A DNA stretch of 64,000 nt, from positions 39,112 to 103,111 of the forward strand of contig DATGJN010000066.1 of NCBI GenBank assembly GCA_035295165.1, given 5' to 3'. Below are positions 1 to 7,963 of the stretch, piece after piece; positions within the stretch are counted from its first letter, which is position 1, and each line of letters begins with the position of its first letter. A model generated the notes under the pieces. The model was given only the letters and a program-made list of their open reading frames with translations. It searched no databases and was not told where the DNA came from. The position numbers were made by a program, and so were the translations under genes. The DNA comes from a bacterium (GTDB lineage Bacteria > Sysuimicrobiota > Sysuimicrobiia > Sysuimicrobiales > Segetimicrobiaceae).

Positions 1-774
1 GATGATTTCATCCTCGGAGCGCACGGGCACGACGGCGACCGGCCCGACCTCGTGATCGCGAACGCCGTCCGCCGACGCGGAGACCGTCTCTCTCATCGGC
101 ACGCCGCTCACAAACGGGGTGCCGACCTTGATCACGTGCCCTGACCACTCGTCCTCCATCGAGGCGGCGAACCGTTGGTCGAACGGAATGCCGGCGGTGT
201 AAACGCGGATGAGCGCGTCGCGGTCCTCGTTGAGGAGCTGGAGCGCCCCGTATTGGCTCGCGAGGAGGCGCATCGTCTGCTGCACAATGATCGGGTACAT
301 CTCGTCCGCGCTGCGGGCCGCGCGCAGCAGCCGACCGAGATCGTGGAACGCCTCGACCTCGGTCGTGCGGCGTTCCAGCACGCTCTCGATCTCTTTCCGC
401 TGCGTGACATCAACGGCGGCTCCCTCGACGTACAGACTCCGACCGGCGGCGTCGCGCACGACGCGGGCGCTGGCCCGAACCCAGATCGCCTCCCCGTCGC
501 GCCGCCGGAGCTGGCTTTCAAAATCGGTGACCGCGCCGGTCGATTCGAGGAGCGCCACCCAACGGGCCCACGCGCCCGGATCGACGTACAGGTCAGCCGC
601 GCACCCCCGGGTCAGCGCCTCGAGGTCCGGATAGTTCAACATGTGCAAGAACGCGGGATTCGCATCGAGAATGGTGCCCGCGAGGGTGGTGCGAAACAGC
701 CCCATCGGGACGTCCTCAAAGAACTTTCGGTACGATGCGTCGTTGCTGTGCAACGTGTCGATGTCGTTCACCAT
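1..774 (-). CDS. PAS-GAF sensor protein, 3' end cut off by the window
   Basis: From an ATG at 774 the frame stays open through position 1 (258 codons), so the C-terminus lies outside. A GGAGG at 784-788, nine bases upstream, fixes the start. Residues about 15-115 form a PAS domain (core VPMGLFRTTLAGTILDANP, followed by a PAC-type stretch ending in VDVTQRKEIE). After a short helical linker a GAF domain begins near residue 150 (LHDLGRLLRAARSADEM-like start, then VYTAGIPFDQRFA and SGHVIKVGTPFVSG). This is the usual sensory part of a histidine kinase, a diguanylate cyclase or a PP2C phosphatase; the output domain is not visible. No transmembrane segment is seen, so it is probably cytoplasmic. No neighbour shares its operon in this window. 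Confidence 0.85.
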   Translation of the reverse strand, partial: MVNDIDTLHSNDASYRKFFEDVPMGLFRTTLAGTILDANPAFLHMLNYPDLEALTRGCAADLYVDPGAWARWVALLESTGAVTDFESQLRRRDGEAIWVRASARVVRDAAGRSLYVEGAAVDVTQRKEIESVLERRTTEVEAFHDLGRLLRAARSADEMYPIIVQQTMRLLASQYGALQLLNEDRDALIRVYTAGIPFDQRFAASMEDEWSGHVIKVGTPFVSGVPMRETVSASADGVRDHEVGPVAVVPVRSEDEII

Positions 775-1198
775 CAACAGCAGCCTCCGCGCGTCGACGA
801 GACAACCGAATCATTCGTGCCCGAGTTGACGGCGCCTCAGCCGTCGGACTCCGCTCCTCATGGGCTATTCTTTACCGACGTCTCAGGAATGTGATGGGCG
901 GCAACCGGCGGAGTTTGGGTGACGGGGCGGGGCTGTACGTGGATGCTCGCGGTAGCGGGAAGTGCGACCTCCCAAACGCGTGGCGAATGCGTCCGTCTTC
1001 GGGTGGCGGCGAATCATTCGCGCCCGCAGGAGGATCCGTTCGCGGAATGTCGCGTTTCCTCGCCGCGCCCGTGCGGCGCTGTCGCGCCCATGCGCGAGCC
1101 TCCGGGCCCTTCGCGGCCTTCCGCGCCAGACGACGGTTAGACGTCGCTCGTGCTGTTCGACCGAGAGAAGGCCCGTCACGTCCCCCTTGGCGGTGTTA
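775..1198. other. Intergenic stretch with no recognisable gene
   Basis: About 420 bases between the PAS-GAF gene and the NIPSNAP gene. Open frames exist on both strands (for example 883-1179 on the minus strand) but their translations are Arg-rich, lack a ribosome binding site and resemble no family I know. I see no tRNA and no obvious hairpin. Confidence 0.5.
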
Positions 1199-1513
1199 CT
1201 ACCAATGAATCAGACCGTCTGCGTCTTCCACCACGACGACGTCGTACTGCTCGATCATCGGCATCAGGATGTTTTCCAGTTCGCCCTTCCAAAGTTCCCC
1301 TTCGTAGAACCGCGCTTTCATCGGCTCACGCGAAGCGATGTCGGGAAAACCGCGCATGAAGAAGAAGGTGTCGGGGTCTTCGACGGAAAGAAATGGACCT
1401 AAGATCTTCATCCCGATGTCTGCGTGCGCCGGAATGGACTTGGAGCGGAATATCTCAAGGAAACGCGAGCGGAGCCCGGGCTTGATCTTGTAGGTCCGCA
1501 TTTCTATGATCAC
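1199..1513 (-). CDS. NIPSNAP family protein
   Basis: A 104-residue protein from a GTG at 1513, chosen because GGAGGAGG lies 7 bases upstream and the conserved N-terminal beta strand (IIEMRTYKIKPG) begins right there. The fold is the ferredoxin-like dimeric alpha-beta barrel of NIPSNAP proteins: an opening EMRTYKIKPG strand, a central FFFMRGFPDIASRE segment and a closing strand YDVVVVED. Members are small, single-domain and usually of unknown function; some accompany catabolic enzymes. It is transcribed away from the HxlR-type regulator, whose possible start is about 80 bases off, so the regulator may control it. The family call is good; the role is unknown. Confidence 0.8.
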   Translation of the reverse strand: MIIEMRTYKIKPGLRSRFLEIFRSKSIPAHADIGMKILGPFLSVEDPDTFFFMRGFPDIASREPMKARFYEGELWKGELENILMPMIEQYDVVVVEDADGLIHW

Positions 1514-1592
1514 GGCTAATACCTCCTCCAGCACGATTGCGCAACGGCCGTAACCGATCAAGAATGCACCTTTGGATAAGCCAGTTTACCGT

Positions 1593-1980
1593 ATGGACAC
1601 TCGTCGGGCGGTCAACAGTGCTGATTTGTCGCCGCTGTCTCTGCCGACGAAGTGCCCGCTCACGGCGGCGATGCACGCCATCGGCGGCAAATGGAGCTTG
1701 ATTTGCCTGTATTGGCTGGATTCCGGCATGCGCCGCTTCAATGAACTACGCTGGCTGATGCCCGACATCTCCCTAAAGGTCCTCGCCGCGACGCTCCGCG
1801 GTCTGGAGCACGAGGGCCTGATCTGTCGCGCCGTGTATGCGGAGGTCCCGCCACGAGTGGAGTATCGCATCTCCAATCACCGAGAACCGGTTGCGTCCCA
1901 TCATTGAAGCCGTTCGAGCATGGGGCCGGCAGCACCTTGAGTGGAGGCAGTCAGACGGCGAGCCCACCCCCTCCTCCTAA
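1593..1980 (+). pseudogene. HxlR family transcriptional regulator, frameshifted near its 3' end
   Basis: The frame from ATG 1593 (or TTG 1572; neither has a good ribosome binding site) encodes an HxlR winged helix: Cys in TKCPLTAAMHAIGGKW, then FNELRWLMPDISLKVLAATL and LEHEGLICRAVYAEVPPRVEY. After YRIS the frame runs into NHREPVASHH and stops at 1907. Shifting to the +1 frame around 1872-1878 restores the normal family ending (ITENRLRPIIEAVRAWG, then RQHLEWRQ) up to a TAA at 1980. So either the gene is broken or there is a base-count error in the assembly. HxlR proteins sense redox or electrophile stress through the conserved Cys. The product stopped at 1907 would still contain the whole DNA-binding wing. 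Divergent from the NIPSNAP gene. Confidence 0.8.
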
Positions 1981-2062
1981 CCTCGCACACGATCTAGGGG
2001 GCAGGGGCGCGCCTCGCGACGACGTTCTTGCCTGTGCGCACGACCCGTGCTACTGTTCGAGC

Positions 2063-2557
2063 ATGAACTCGACCCGCATCAGCCGCCGCGTAAACGCGCC
2101 CCGCGCGAACGTCTATCGCGCGCTTCTCGATGCGCGCGCGGTCGCGACGTGGATGGTGCCGAGCGGTATGACCAGCCACGTGCATGCGTTCGACCCCCGC
2201 GACGGCGGCTCGTTCCGGATCTCGCTCACGCACGACGCGCCGACCGGGGCCGGCAAGACGACCGCGCACACCGACACGTTTCACGGCCGTTTCGTGAGGC
2301 TCGCGACGAATGAGCAGGTTGTCGAAGTGGTCGAGTTCGAGACGACAGATCCGGCGCTGCGCGGCGAGATGACGATCACGATCACGCTTGCCGATGCAGA
2401 CGGCGGCACCGATGTTCTCGGCGTGCACGAAGGGCTGCCGCGCGGCGTGTCGACCGCCGACAACGAGGCCGGTTGGCGGTCGTCACTGGCGAAACTCGCG
2501 GCGCTCGTCGAGGCGGACTACATCAAGAACGTGTCCCATTCGCCGACGCATTCATGA
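2063..2557 (+). CDS. SRPBCC/AHSA1-type START-like protein
   Basis: A 164-residue protein starting at ATG 2063, where the family begins (STRISRRVNAPRANVYRALL). The helix-grip signature is clear: an N-terminal strand, VYRALLDARAVATWM, then GGSFRISLTH, VEFETTDPALRGEMTITITL and a C-terminal helix with the typical GWRSSLAKLAALVE. AHSA1/polyketide-cyclase-like proteins bind hydrophobic ligands in the cavity; most bacterial copies are uncharacterised, and some are regulated by ArsR partners. The ribosome binding site is weak. An upstream extension in the same frame, back to 1904, has low-complexity sequence and is unlikely to be translated. The stop overlaps the start of the GNAT gene (ATGA), so the two are probably co-translated. 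Confidence 0.85.
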   Translation: MNSTRISRRVNAPRANVYRALLDARAVATWMVPSGMTSHVHAFDPRDGGSFRISLTHDAPTGAGKTTAHTDTFHGRFVRLATNEQVVEVVEFETTDPALRGEMTITITLADADGGTDVLGVHEGLPRGVSTADNEAGWRSSLAKLAALVEADYIKNVSHSPTHS

Positions 2558-3072
2558 CGACAGCATCGATTTCGATTAGGTTCGCGCGGAAAGGCGATGC
2601 CGAAGGATTCGTTGTTTCTTGGAACGAGAGTTTTCGAAAAGGTCACTTGGGATATACTGGAACGCGACTCAGAAGTAGGAAGGATATCGAGCGTTTCCGC
2701 AAACGCTACTCGGAGCGCAAGAGGAACGAGATCGTGTTCGTAGCGGTTGCCGAGAAGAATAGGATCATTGGGAACTGTGGCTTCTTTGCGAGGGAACGCG
2801 GAAGGACGAGACACAGGGGAGAGCTCGGGTGGATGGTCCATCACGACTATGTTGGACGAGGAATCGCGACGAAGTTGTTGGGTGCGGTTCTGAAAGAGGC
2901 AAAAAACAGAGGCTACAAGCGGGTCGAGGCTGAAATCGCGGTTGAGAACGTCGCGAGCATCAGACTGGCCACGCGATATGGATTTCAGCTGGAGGGCAGG
3001 CGAAAAGCTGGCATTGTCCTCGATACCGGGAGATACCTGGATACCTATATCTTCGGACGAATCCTCAAGTAG
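2554..3072 (+). CDS. GNAT family N-acetyltransferase
   Basis: A 172-residue acetyltransferase from ATG 2554, overlapping the SRPBCC stop by four bases. It carries the GNAT motifs in order: ISIRFARKGDAEGFVVSW, strand 4 with IVFVAVAEKNRIIGNCGF, motif A at LGWMVHHDYVGRGIATKLL (the acetyl-CoA pyrophosphate-binding RGxA variant GRGIA), and motif B with VENVASIRLATRYGF (typical N-x-x-S-I-x-L-x-x-K/R-x-G-F). It resembles RimJ/RimL-like or small-molecule acetyltransferases; the substrate is unknown. Its codons are distinctly richer in A/T than those of the neighbours, suggesting it and the region to about 4.8 kb have a different history, possibly transfer. Confidence 0.88.
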   Translation: MTTASISIRFARKGDAEGFVVSWNESFRKGHLGYTGTRLRSRKDIERFRKRYSERKRNEIVFVAVAEKNRIIGNCGFFARERGRTRHRGELGWMVHHDYVGRGIATKLLGAVLKEAKNRGYKRVEAEIAVENVASIRLATRYGFQLEGRRKAGIVLDTGRYLDTYIFGRILK

Positions 3073-3708
3073 GTACGCCGTCGTTCCCGTCGCCTCTCAA
3101 GAGGCAACAGATCGATTCTCTGGAGGCAGATCGTTCGCTTCCCTTGACTGGAACTGGTGGACCGGCAGGCTAGGATTGCCGCCTGAATGCCCCAATTTCA
3201 GTCGCGTGAGGTCATCATCATCGTTCATGCGGCCCTGCGCGTTGATTGTCGAGCGGTGGAGCAGCGTACCGGCCGATTGGATCACCTCGAAGCGATGTGC
3301 TCGCCGCTTCTTCGCTCCGGTTCGCGCTAACCGCCAAGTCGAATCCCATTTTTGTCATGATCTGGGAATATGGTGGCCATCGGCCGGCAATCATCGCTCA
3401 AAGTAAATGGCGGCTTCCACCCCACTAAGAAACGTACGTCAAGACACCCAACATACGATGGAGACGCTGCTTTGGCCGAGCAAAGCACACAATATGCCTT
3501 AGGTGATTGGTGAAAGACAACGCTCCTGTACAGTACAGCCGCGATGAAGTTGGAGGGGATCACGGGGTAGTCGACCGGGCCGATTTCTTGACCGCAAATT
3601 GGACCAGGGAATGGCAGATTTGGGCATAGGCAGAGAAACGGCACAAACGCGTCGGAGACGCGACTTCGGGAGGAGGCTAAGGGGCTCTAACCAGGAGGGA
3701 GTACAGTC
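3073..3708. other. Long intergenic stretch, A/T-richer, no recognisable gene
   Basis: About 640 bases. Frames on either strand (for example 3097-3285 and 3327-3644 minus) give short proteins without ribosome binding sites or family resemblance. Base composition is less G+C-rich than the window average. An AGGAGG at the right end belongs to the gene starting at 3709. The stretch could hold decayed genes, but I cannot name one. Confidence 0.45.
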
Positions 3709-4134
3709 ATGAAAGGCTTGTTGACCACTCTGTTGATCATACTCGGCGCATTCGCGCTCACGATGCGCGGGACATGGACCGGCGATCATTTTCACGAATG
3801 GATGACAAGCGTGTTGCAGACAATGCCCGCGATACATCTACAAGACCCGGGGCGAACAAATTCGGCACGAGTATCGCTCGTCGAAACGCATCCACATCCC
3901 GGTTGCACCGACTCGTCCTATGGGTGCATCGCCGGAACGGTGAAGAACAACACCGCGACGACCCTGACGTACGTCGAGGTGGTAATCAGCCTCTATAATG
4001 CATCGGGCGCGCAAGTTGGGGACGCGACGACCAACACGCTGAACCTCGAACCGGGCGGAACATGGAATTTTGAGGCGCCAATAACCCAAGGAAACGTTGC
4101 AAGCTATCGCGTGGCGCGTATCACGACTCGCTAA
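3709..4134 (+). CDS. Secreted FxLYD-like domain protein
   Basis: A 141-residue protein with an AGGAGG eight bases before ATG 3709. An N-terminal hydrophobic segment (residues 3-19, LLTTLLIILGAFALTM) is a signal peptide or anchor. The rest, from about residue 70, looks like an FxLYD-type beta sandwich: CIAGTVKNNTATTLTYVEVV, ISLYNASGAQVGDA and LEPGGTWNFEAPI are the typical strand spacings (G-x-V-x-N, then V-x-V, then the FxLYD-equivalent ISLYNASG). Such domains sit on the outer face of the membrane, often in Gram-positive-type or envelope proteins, and have no known catalysis. It converges on another small secreted protein only 14 bases away. Confidence 0.75.
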   Translation: MKGLLTTLLIILGAFALTMRGTWTGDHFHEWMTSVLQTMPAIHLQDPGRTNSARVSLVETHPHPGCTDSSYGCIAGTVKNNTATTLTYVEVVISLYNASGAQVGDATTNTLNLEPGGTWNFEAPITQGNVASYRVARITTR

Positions 4135-4148
4135 ATCCCCTATTTGTC

Positions 4149-4613
4149 TCAGGGTGATGGGCTCTTGCTATTGTACCAGCGCTGGCATTCAGCATCTTGC
4201 GGTTGGTTAGGTGAAACGCACCACCTTACCCAGCCGCCTGCACTCACCGCGCCGTGCGCTTCCAGGAGCAGTTTGCTGTTTACATCGTAGGCTCGAACCG
4301 TATGTGATCCCGCGGGGACGACCATCGAGCACCACTCTTGAGGATGCAAAGTACAGTTGGCTAGGGAATACGGGCTACTGTCATCGAAGACTCCGATTTG
4401 GACGAGGGCATCGCCGCCCCACCGATTCCAGACGTAGATTGTTCCCGTGTCGCTGGTCTGCGCCCTAGCAGACCCTAACGCGACCATTCCCAACATCACG
4501 ACAATGAGGGAGGCCAAGAGATACTTTCGCAGGCGCCGCACTCCAATGATCGGGAGGGGTACTCGGCGCTCGATGACCGTGAAGCCATTCTCCGCGATGC
4601 GCTGTCTGAACAC
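4149..4613 (-). CDS. Small exported protein of unknown function
   Basis: A 154-residue protein from a GTG at 4613 with AGGAGG ten bases upstream. Residues 29-52 (RKYLLASLIVVMLGMVAL then GSARAQT) form a signal peptide with a plausible AxA cleavage site at ARA-Q; the 28 residues before it are an unusually long n-region, so a start nearer the hydrophobic segment is possible. The mature part is beta-rich with three to four Cys (CTLHPQEWC, CVSPNQPQDAEC), which could form disulfides, and contains TGTIYVWNRWGGDALVQIG. I do not recognise a family. The composition matches the A/T-richer island around it. Confidence 0.6.
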   Translation of the reverse strand: MFRQRIAENGFTVIERRVPLPIIGVRRLRKYLLASLIVVMLGMVALGSARAQTSDTGTIYVWNRWGGDALVQIGVFDDSSPYSLANCTLHPQEWCSMVVPAGSHTVRAYDVNSKLLLEAHGAVSAGGWVRWCVSPNQPQDAECQRWYNSKSPSP

Positions 4614-4834
4614 GCCGAAGCTGCCTCCTTCCTCACGGTATGGCTATACCCGATTCATCGATCCCTGAGACCCGGGTGATCAAACGCGATGCGATCACCC
4701 ACCATCCTCGACCACCCTAGCGCCTACAACAACGGCGGCATCGGGTCGGAGGTTCCCAAGCGACTGCCCAAATAGTGAAGTACATGCGATCGCTATTGGG
4801 CACGTTCGATCGCCGGAGGGGTTGCTCCTCAGTT

Positions 4835-4926
4835 TGGCGGAGGGGGGGAGATTTGAACTCCCGATACCCTTGCGGGTATAGCGGTTTTCGAGACCGCCCG
4901 ATTCAGCCAGGCTCTCGCACCCCTCC
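4835..4926 (-). tRNA. tRNA-Ser (anticodon CGA), CCA encoded
   Basis: On the minus strand the sequence folds as a class II tRNA. The acceptor stem GGAGGGG (from 4926) pairs with CCCCTCC, followed by discriminator G and an encoded CCA ending at 4835. The anticodon stem-loop is GCGGT-CTCGAAA-ACCGC with anticodon CGA. The long variable arm is TACCC-GCAA-GGGTA, and the T arm is GGGAG-TTCAAAT-CTCCC. All stems pair without mismatch. CGA reads UCG serine codons, which are frequent in this G+C-rich genome. The gene borders a decayed sigma-factor fragment. Confidence 0.95.
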
Positions 4927-5005
4927 GCGCCGGACCGCCCCTATTCTACTTCGGCAGTCCCGCGCTGCCTAGTCCGGACTCGATGTCGCGTCGCCGCGAG
5001 CGCGC

Positions 5006-5205
5006 TCACGGTGGCGCAACCGCCTCGCGCTCCTCATCCGGCCCGATCCGCGCTTGGAGCAACGCCCGTTCCGCGGGGTTGGCCGTCAGGGCGCTTGCAC
5101 GCAAATCGGCCTCCCTGGCCTCCGCGGTCCGCCCGAGCGCGCGCAACAGTTCCGCCCGTGTGGCATGGAACAAATGGTATCGATCGAGTGCGCGGGGGCC
5201 TGTTG
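5006..5205 (-). pseudogene. C-terminal remnant of an ECF-type (DUF6596) sigma factor
   Basis: Minus-strand translation upstream of a TGA at 5006-5008 gives RALDRYHLFHATRAELLRAL, continuing GRTAEAREADLRASALTANP and AERALLQARI. This is the characteristic last helical repeat (TPR-like) of the large DUF6596-containing RNA polymerase sigma-24 family. Only about 65 residues of homology remain. Upstream the frame loses resemblance and meets a stop near 5270, with no sigma2/sigma4 domain anywhere nearby. It is therefore a degenerate 3' tail, not a gene. It sits 80 bases from the tRNA-Ser gene, a common place for deletions and integrations. Confidence 0.7.
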
Positions 5206-5424
5206 CGCTGGCTTCCCGCGGGCCGCCGGCAGGGAACCGCCGACGGCGGGAGCGCGTAAGATGTCACAGACATCCGGGCGCGCGGGCCTGGGATCAGATG
5301 GTGCCAGGGCCGGAGGATTTCCTCTCGCGCAGAGCGTACCTAAGAATCCTCGCGCAGCGGGGTGCGAGGAAATCACCAAAAACGACCCGCCGCGGAACAC
5401 GAGTCGTAAGGAGGGGGAAGCCGC

Positions 5425-7035
5425 ATGAACCGATGGGCCTTACGCCCTACCGTTGCGTTGCTGATCGCCTGCGTCGTCGCCCTGACGCTCTTCACCGTTC
5501 CTCGCGGCGGCCATGCCGCGGCGCCGACCACACTGACGGTTGCCATCGGCATCGATGCCGACACGCTCGACCCTGCCGGTCAGACCACGACCACGATCTC
5601 GAACATCGTAGACTACATGTTCGACTCGCTGCTCTGGCCGAACGACGAGCGCTCGGGCGTGCAGACGGGACAACCGCAGTACACGAAGCTCACGCCCCAG
5701 CTCGCCACATCGTGGACGGTCAGCCCCGACGGCCTGACGTACACGTTCAAGCTGCGCCAGGGCGTGAAGTTCCAGGACGGGACCGACTTCAACGCCGACG
5801 CGGTGAAGTTCAACATCCAGCGGTTGCTCGATCCGGCGGTGCGCAATCCCAACCGGTACTACTTCACCGACATCGACGCAACCCGCATCGACACGCCCGA
5901 CCCGTCCACGGTGGTGCTGCACCTCAAGAAGACGAGCCCCACGCTGCTCGGACGGCTCGCCGCCGGGCCCGGCGAGATGCTGTCGCCGACCGCCGTGAAG
6001 AAGCTCGGCAACGACAAGCTCCCGCTCGGCCCGTCCGACGCCGGTTCGGGACCGTACGTCTTCAAGGAGTGGGTCCACGGCGATCACATCACGCTCATCA
6101 AGAACCCCAACTACTGGGGGAGGAAGCCGTACTTCGACACGGTGATCTTCCGGGTCGTGCCGAACGCCGGGACGCGCGAGACGATGCTGCGCGCAGGAGA
6201 CGTGCAGATGGCGTTTGAGCCGCCGGCGCCCGACATCCCCGCGCTCCGGAAAGACACGTCGCTCGTGGTCGTGTCCGGTCCGAGCGACCGCGACGTGTTC
6301 ATCGGGCTCAACAACCAGTGGGGCGCGTTCAAGGATCCCCGGGTCCGGCAGGCGATGAACTTCGCGATCAACAAGGACGCGATCATCCACAGCGTCCTGT
6401 TCGGGCTCGGCCACGTGCTGGAGTCCCCCACGACGCCGGCGCTCTTTGGCTACACGCGTCTGCAGCCGGGCGGCTGGCCGTTCAACCCCGTTGAGGCGAA
6501 GAAGCTGCTCTCGGAGGCGGGCTTCCCGCAGGGGTTCACGGTCGACTTCCGCACGCCGACCGGACGGTACATTCAGGACTATCAGTTCGCCCAGGCCGTC
6601 GCCGCACAGCTATCGAATGTGGGCATCCACGCCAACGTCAGCACGTCCGACTGGCCGACCTACGTGCACCTGATGCTGACGCCGCTCGCCCAGACCCCGC
6701 TGCAGATGTTCATCCTGGGCTGGGCGACACAGTACCTCGACGCCGACGGCGAGCTGTACGGGCAGTTCTACTCCGGACAGTGGCCGCCCGGAGGGCTGGC
6801 GCCGACGTTCTATAAGGACCCGCAGGTGGACAAGCTGCTCTTGGATGGGCAGACCGTGACGGACGCGGCGAAGCGCCAGGCGATCTACAAGGACGCGCAG
6901 CAGATGATCTGGAAGGACGCTCCGTGGATCTTCCTGTGGAGCCAGGACTTCTACATGGTGACGAGCAGCCACCTCCAGGGCGTCACGGTGACCCCGAACG
7001 AAAAGTGGGCGGCCATCTACGCCACGTGGAAGTAG
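5425..7035 (+). CDS. ABC transporter substrate-binding protein, family 5 (oligopeptide/nickel type), orphan
   Basis: A 536-residue protein with a strong AGGAGGGGG before ATG 5425. Residues 1-32 are a Sec signal peptide (long hydrophobic ALLIACVVALTLFTV, AxA-like end at HAAA). The mature chain begins with the family signature TLTVAIGIDADTLDPAGQT. It continues with LATSWTVSPDGLTYTFKLR, VKFQDGTDFNADAVKF, DAGSGPYVFKEW, and a C-terminal half with VRQAMNFAINKDAI and YPF-type loading segments. The length is normal for DppA/OppA proteins. These bind peptides, nickel, glycosides or other solutes outside the membrane for an importer. No permease or ATPase lies beside it, so it must share components encoded elsewhere. 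A 36-bp palindrome ends the transcription unit. Confidence 0.9.
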   Translation: MNRWALRPTVALLIACVVALTLFTVPRGGHAAAPTTLTVAIGIDADTLDPAGQTTTTISNIVDYMFDSLLWPNDERSGVQTGQPQYTKLTPQLATSWTVSPDGLTYTFKLRQGVKFQDGTDFNADAVKFNIQRLLDPAVRNPNRYYFTDIDATRIDTPDPSTVVLHLKKTSPTLLGRLAAGPGEMLSPTAVKKLGNDKLPLGPSDAGSGPYVFKEWVHGDHITLIKNPNYWGRKPYFDTVIFRVVPNAGTRETMLRAGDVQMAFEPPAPDIPALRKDTSLVVVSGPSDRDVFIGLNNQWGAFKDPRVRQAMNFAINKDAIIHSVLFGLGHVLESPTTPALFGYTRLQPGGWPFNPVEAKKLLSEAGFPQGFTVDFRTPTGRYIQDYQFAQAVAAQLSNVGIHANVSTSDWPTYVHLMLTPLAQTPLQMFILGWATQYLDADGELYGQFYSGQWPPGGLAPTFYKDPQVDKLLLDGQTVTDAAKRQAIYKDAQQMIWKDAPWIFLWSQDFYMVTSSHLQGVTVTPNEKWAAIYATWK

Positions 7036-7060
7036 CGCCACACCGTAACGTCGACTGGTG

Positions 7061-7096
7061 AGAGGACCGGCGGCCCCGCGGGGCCGCCGGTCCTCT
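7061..7096. terminator. Bidirectional terminator, perfect 36-bp palindrome
   Basis: The 18-base arm AGAGGACCGGCGGCCCCG is followed directly by its exact reverse complement. It lies between the convergent stops of the binding protein (7035) and Ku (7103), so it can end transcription from both sides. There is no T-tract, as is common in G+C-rich genomes. Confidence 0.7.
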
Positions 7097-7102
7097 GGTT
7101 CG

Positions 7103-7963
7103 TCAGCGCGGTCGCTCGTGCATGCCGCCGGCGGCGCGCCGCTGCGGCGCGGCGGGGCGCCCCGCCTTGGACGCTCCGGATGGCCGCCTGCGATCCTGCG
7201 CCATCTCGACGCTCCGCTTGAGCGCCTCCATCAGGTCCACGACCTTGCCCGGGGCCGCCGCCTCCTTGGGTGAGGCGACCTCTTCGCCCTTGCCCTTCGC
7301 CTCGATCATCGCGAGGAGAGCGTCTCGGTACTCGTCGCGGAACTCTTCGACCTGAAACTCCATCGCGAGGTTCTCGACGAGCTGCACCGCCATCTTCCGC
7401 TCGTTGGGGTGCACCTTCGCCTCAACCGGCAGTTCGTCCAGACCCGACAGGGCGCGGACCTCGTCCGCATAGTACAGCGTGCTCATCACGAGCGCGCCGT
7501 CGTAGGGGCGCAGCGAGACTAACTGTTCCTTCTCCCGGATCACGACCTTGCCCACGGCCACACGGTTGACCTCGCGCAGCGCCTCTCCGAGGAGCAGAAA
7601 CGCCTTGGCTCCTCCTTCGTCCGGCACCACGTAGTACGAGCGTTCATAGTAGATCGGATCGATCTCCTGCAGCTCGACGAAGCCGGCGATGTTGACGTTC
7701 CCCGTCGTGTCCATCGGGATCTTCTCGATCTCTTCATCCGTCACGACCACGAAGCGATTCTTGCTGACCTCGTAGCCCCGGACGACATCGGCCCACTCAA
7801 TGGTGCGGTCGCAGTGGGGGCAAAACCGCTGATTCTTGATCGGCGTGTGACACTCGGTGTGCAGCAAACGGAAGCGGACGTCTTTTTGCTCCGTGGCAGT
7901 GTAGAGCTTGACCGGAATCGTCACCAGGCCGAAGCTGATGTAGCCTCTCCAAGTCGGTCGCAC
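7103..7963 (-). CDS. ku: Ku protein, DNA double-strand break end-binding
   Basis: A 286-residue bacterial Ku from GTG 7963 (GGGGGG just upstream; the family start RPTWRGYISFGLVTIPVKLY follows at once). Ku homodimers thread onto DNA ends and recruit ligase D for non-homologous end joining. Visible landmarks are the beta-barrel core, with a Cys pair at FCPHCDRTI for the zinc-like hairpin, RGYEVSKNRFVVVTDEEIEK, the bridge region YYVVPDEGGAKAF, and LVSLRPYDGALVMSTLYY near residue 170. A Lys/Arg-rich tail after about residue 240 (SVEMAQDRRRPSGASKAGR) is of the type that contacts DNA. The partner ligD is not within this window. An in-frame extension to 8158 lacks any Ku homology. Confidence 0.95.
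   Translation of the reverse strand: MRPTWRGYISFGLVTIPVKLYTATEQKDVRFRLLHTECHTPIKNQRFCPHCDRTIEWADVVRGYEVSKNRFVVVTDEEIEKIPMDTTGNVNIAGFVELQEIDPIYYERSYYVVPDEGGAKAFLLLGEALREVNRVAVGKVVIREKEQLVSLRPYDGALVMSTLYYADEVRALSGLDELPVEAKVHPNERKMAVQLVENLAMEFQVEEFRDEYRDALLAMIEAKGKGEEVASPKEAAAPGKVVDLMEALKRSVEMAQDRRRPSGASKAGRPAAPQRRAAGGMHERPR

Noticed and set aside
883..1179. 98-codon minus-strand frame between the sensor and NIPSNAP genes.
   Set aside because: Arg-rich, no ribosome binding site, no recognisable motif.
4983..6218. A 411-codon plus-strand frame across the start of the family-5 binding protein.
   Set aside because: It is out of frame with the real gene, which has a signal peptide and a strong ribosome binding site at 5425.
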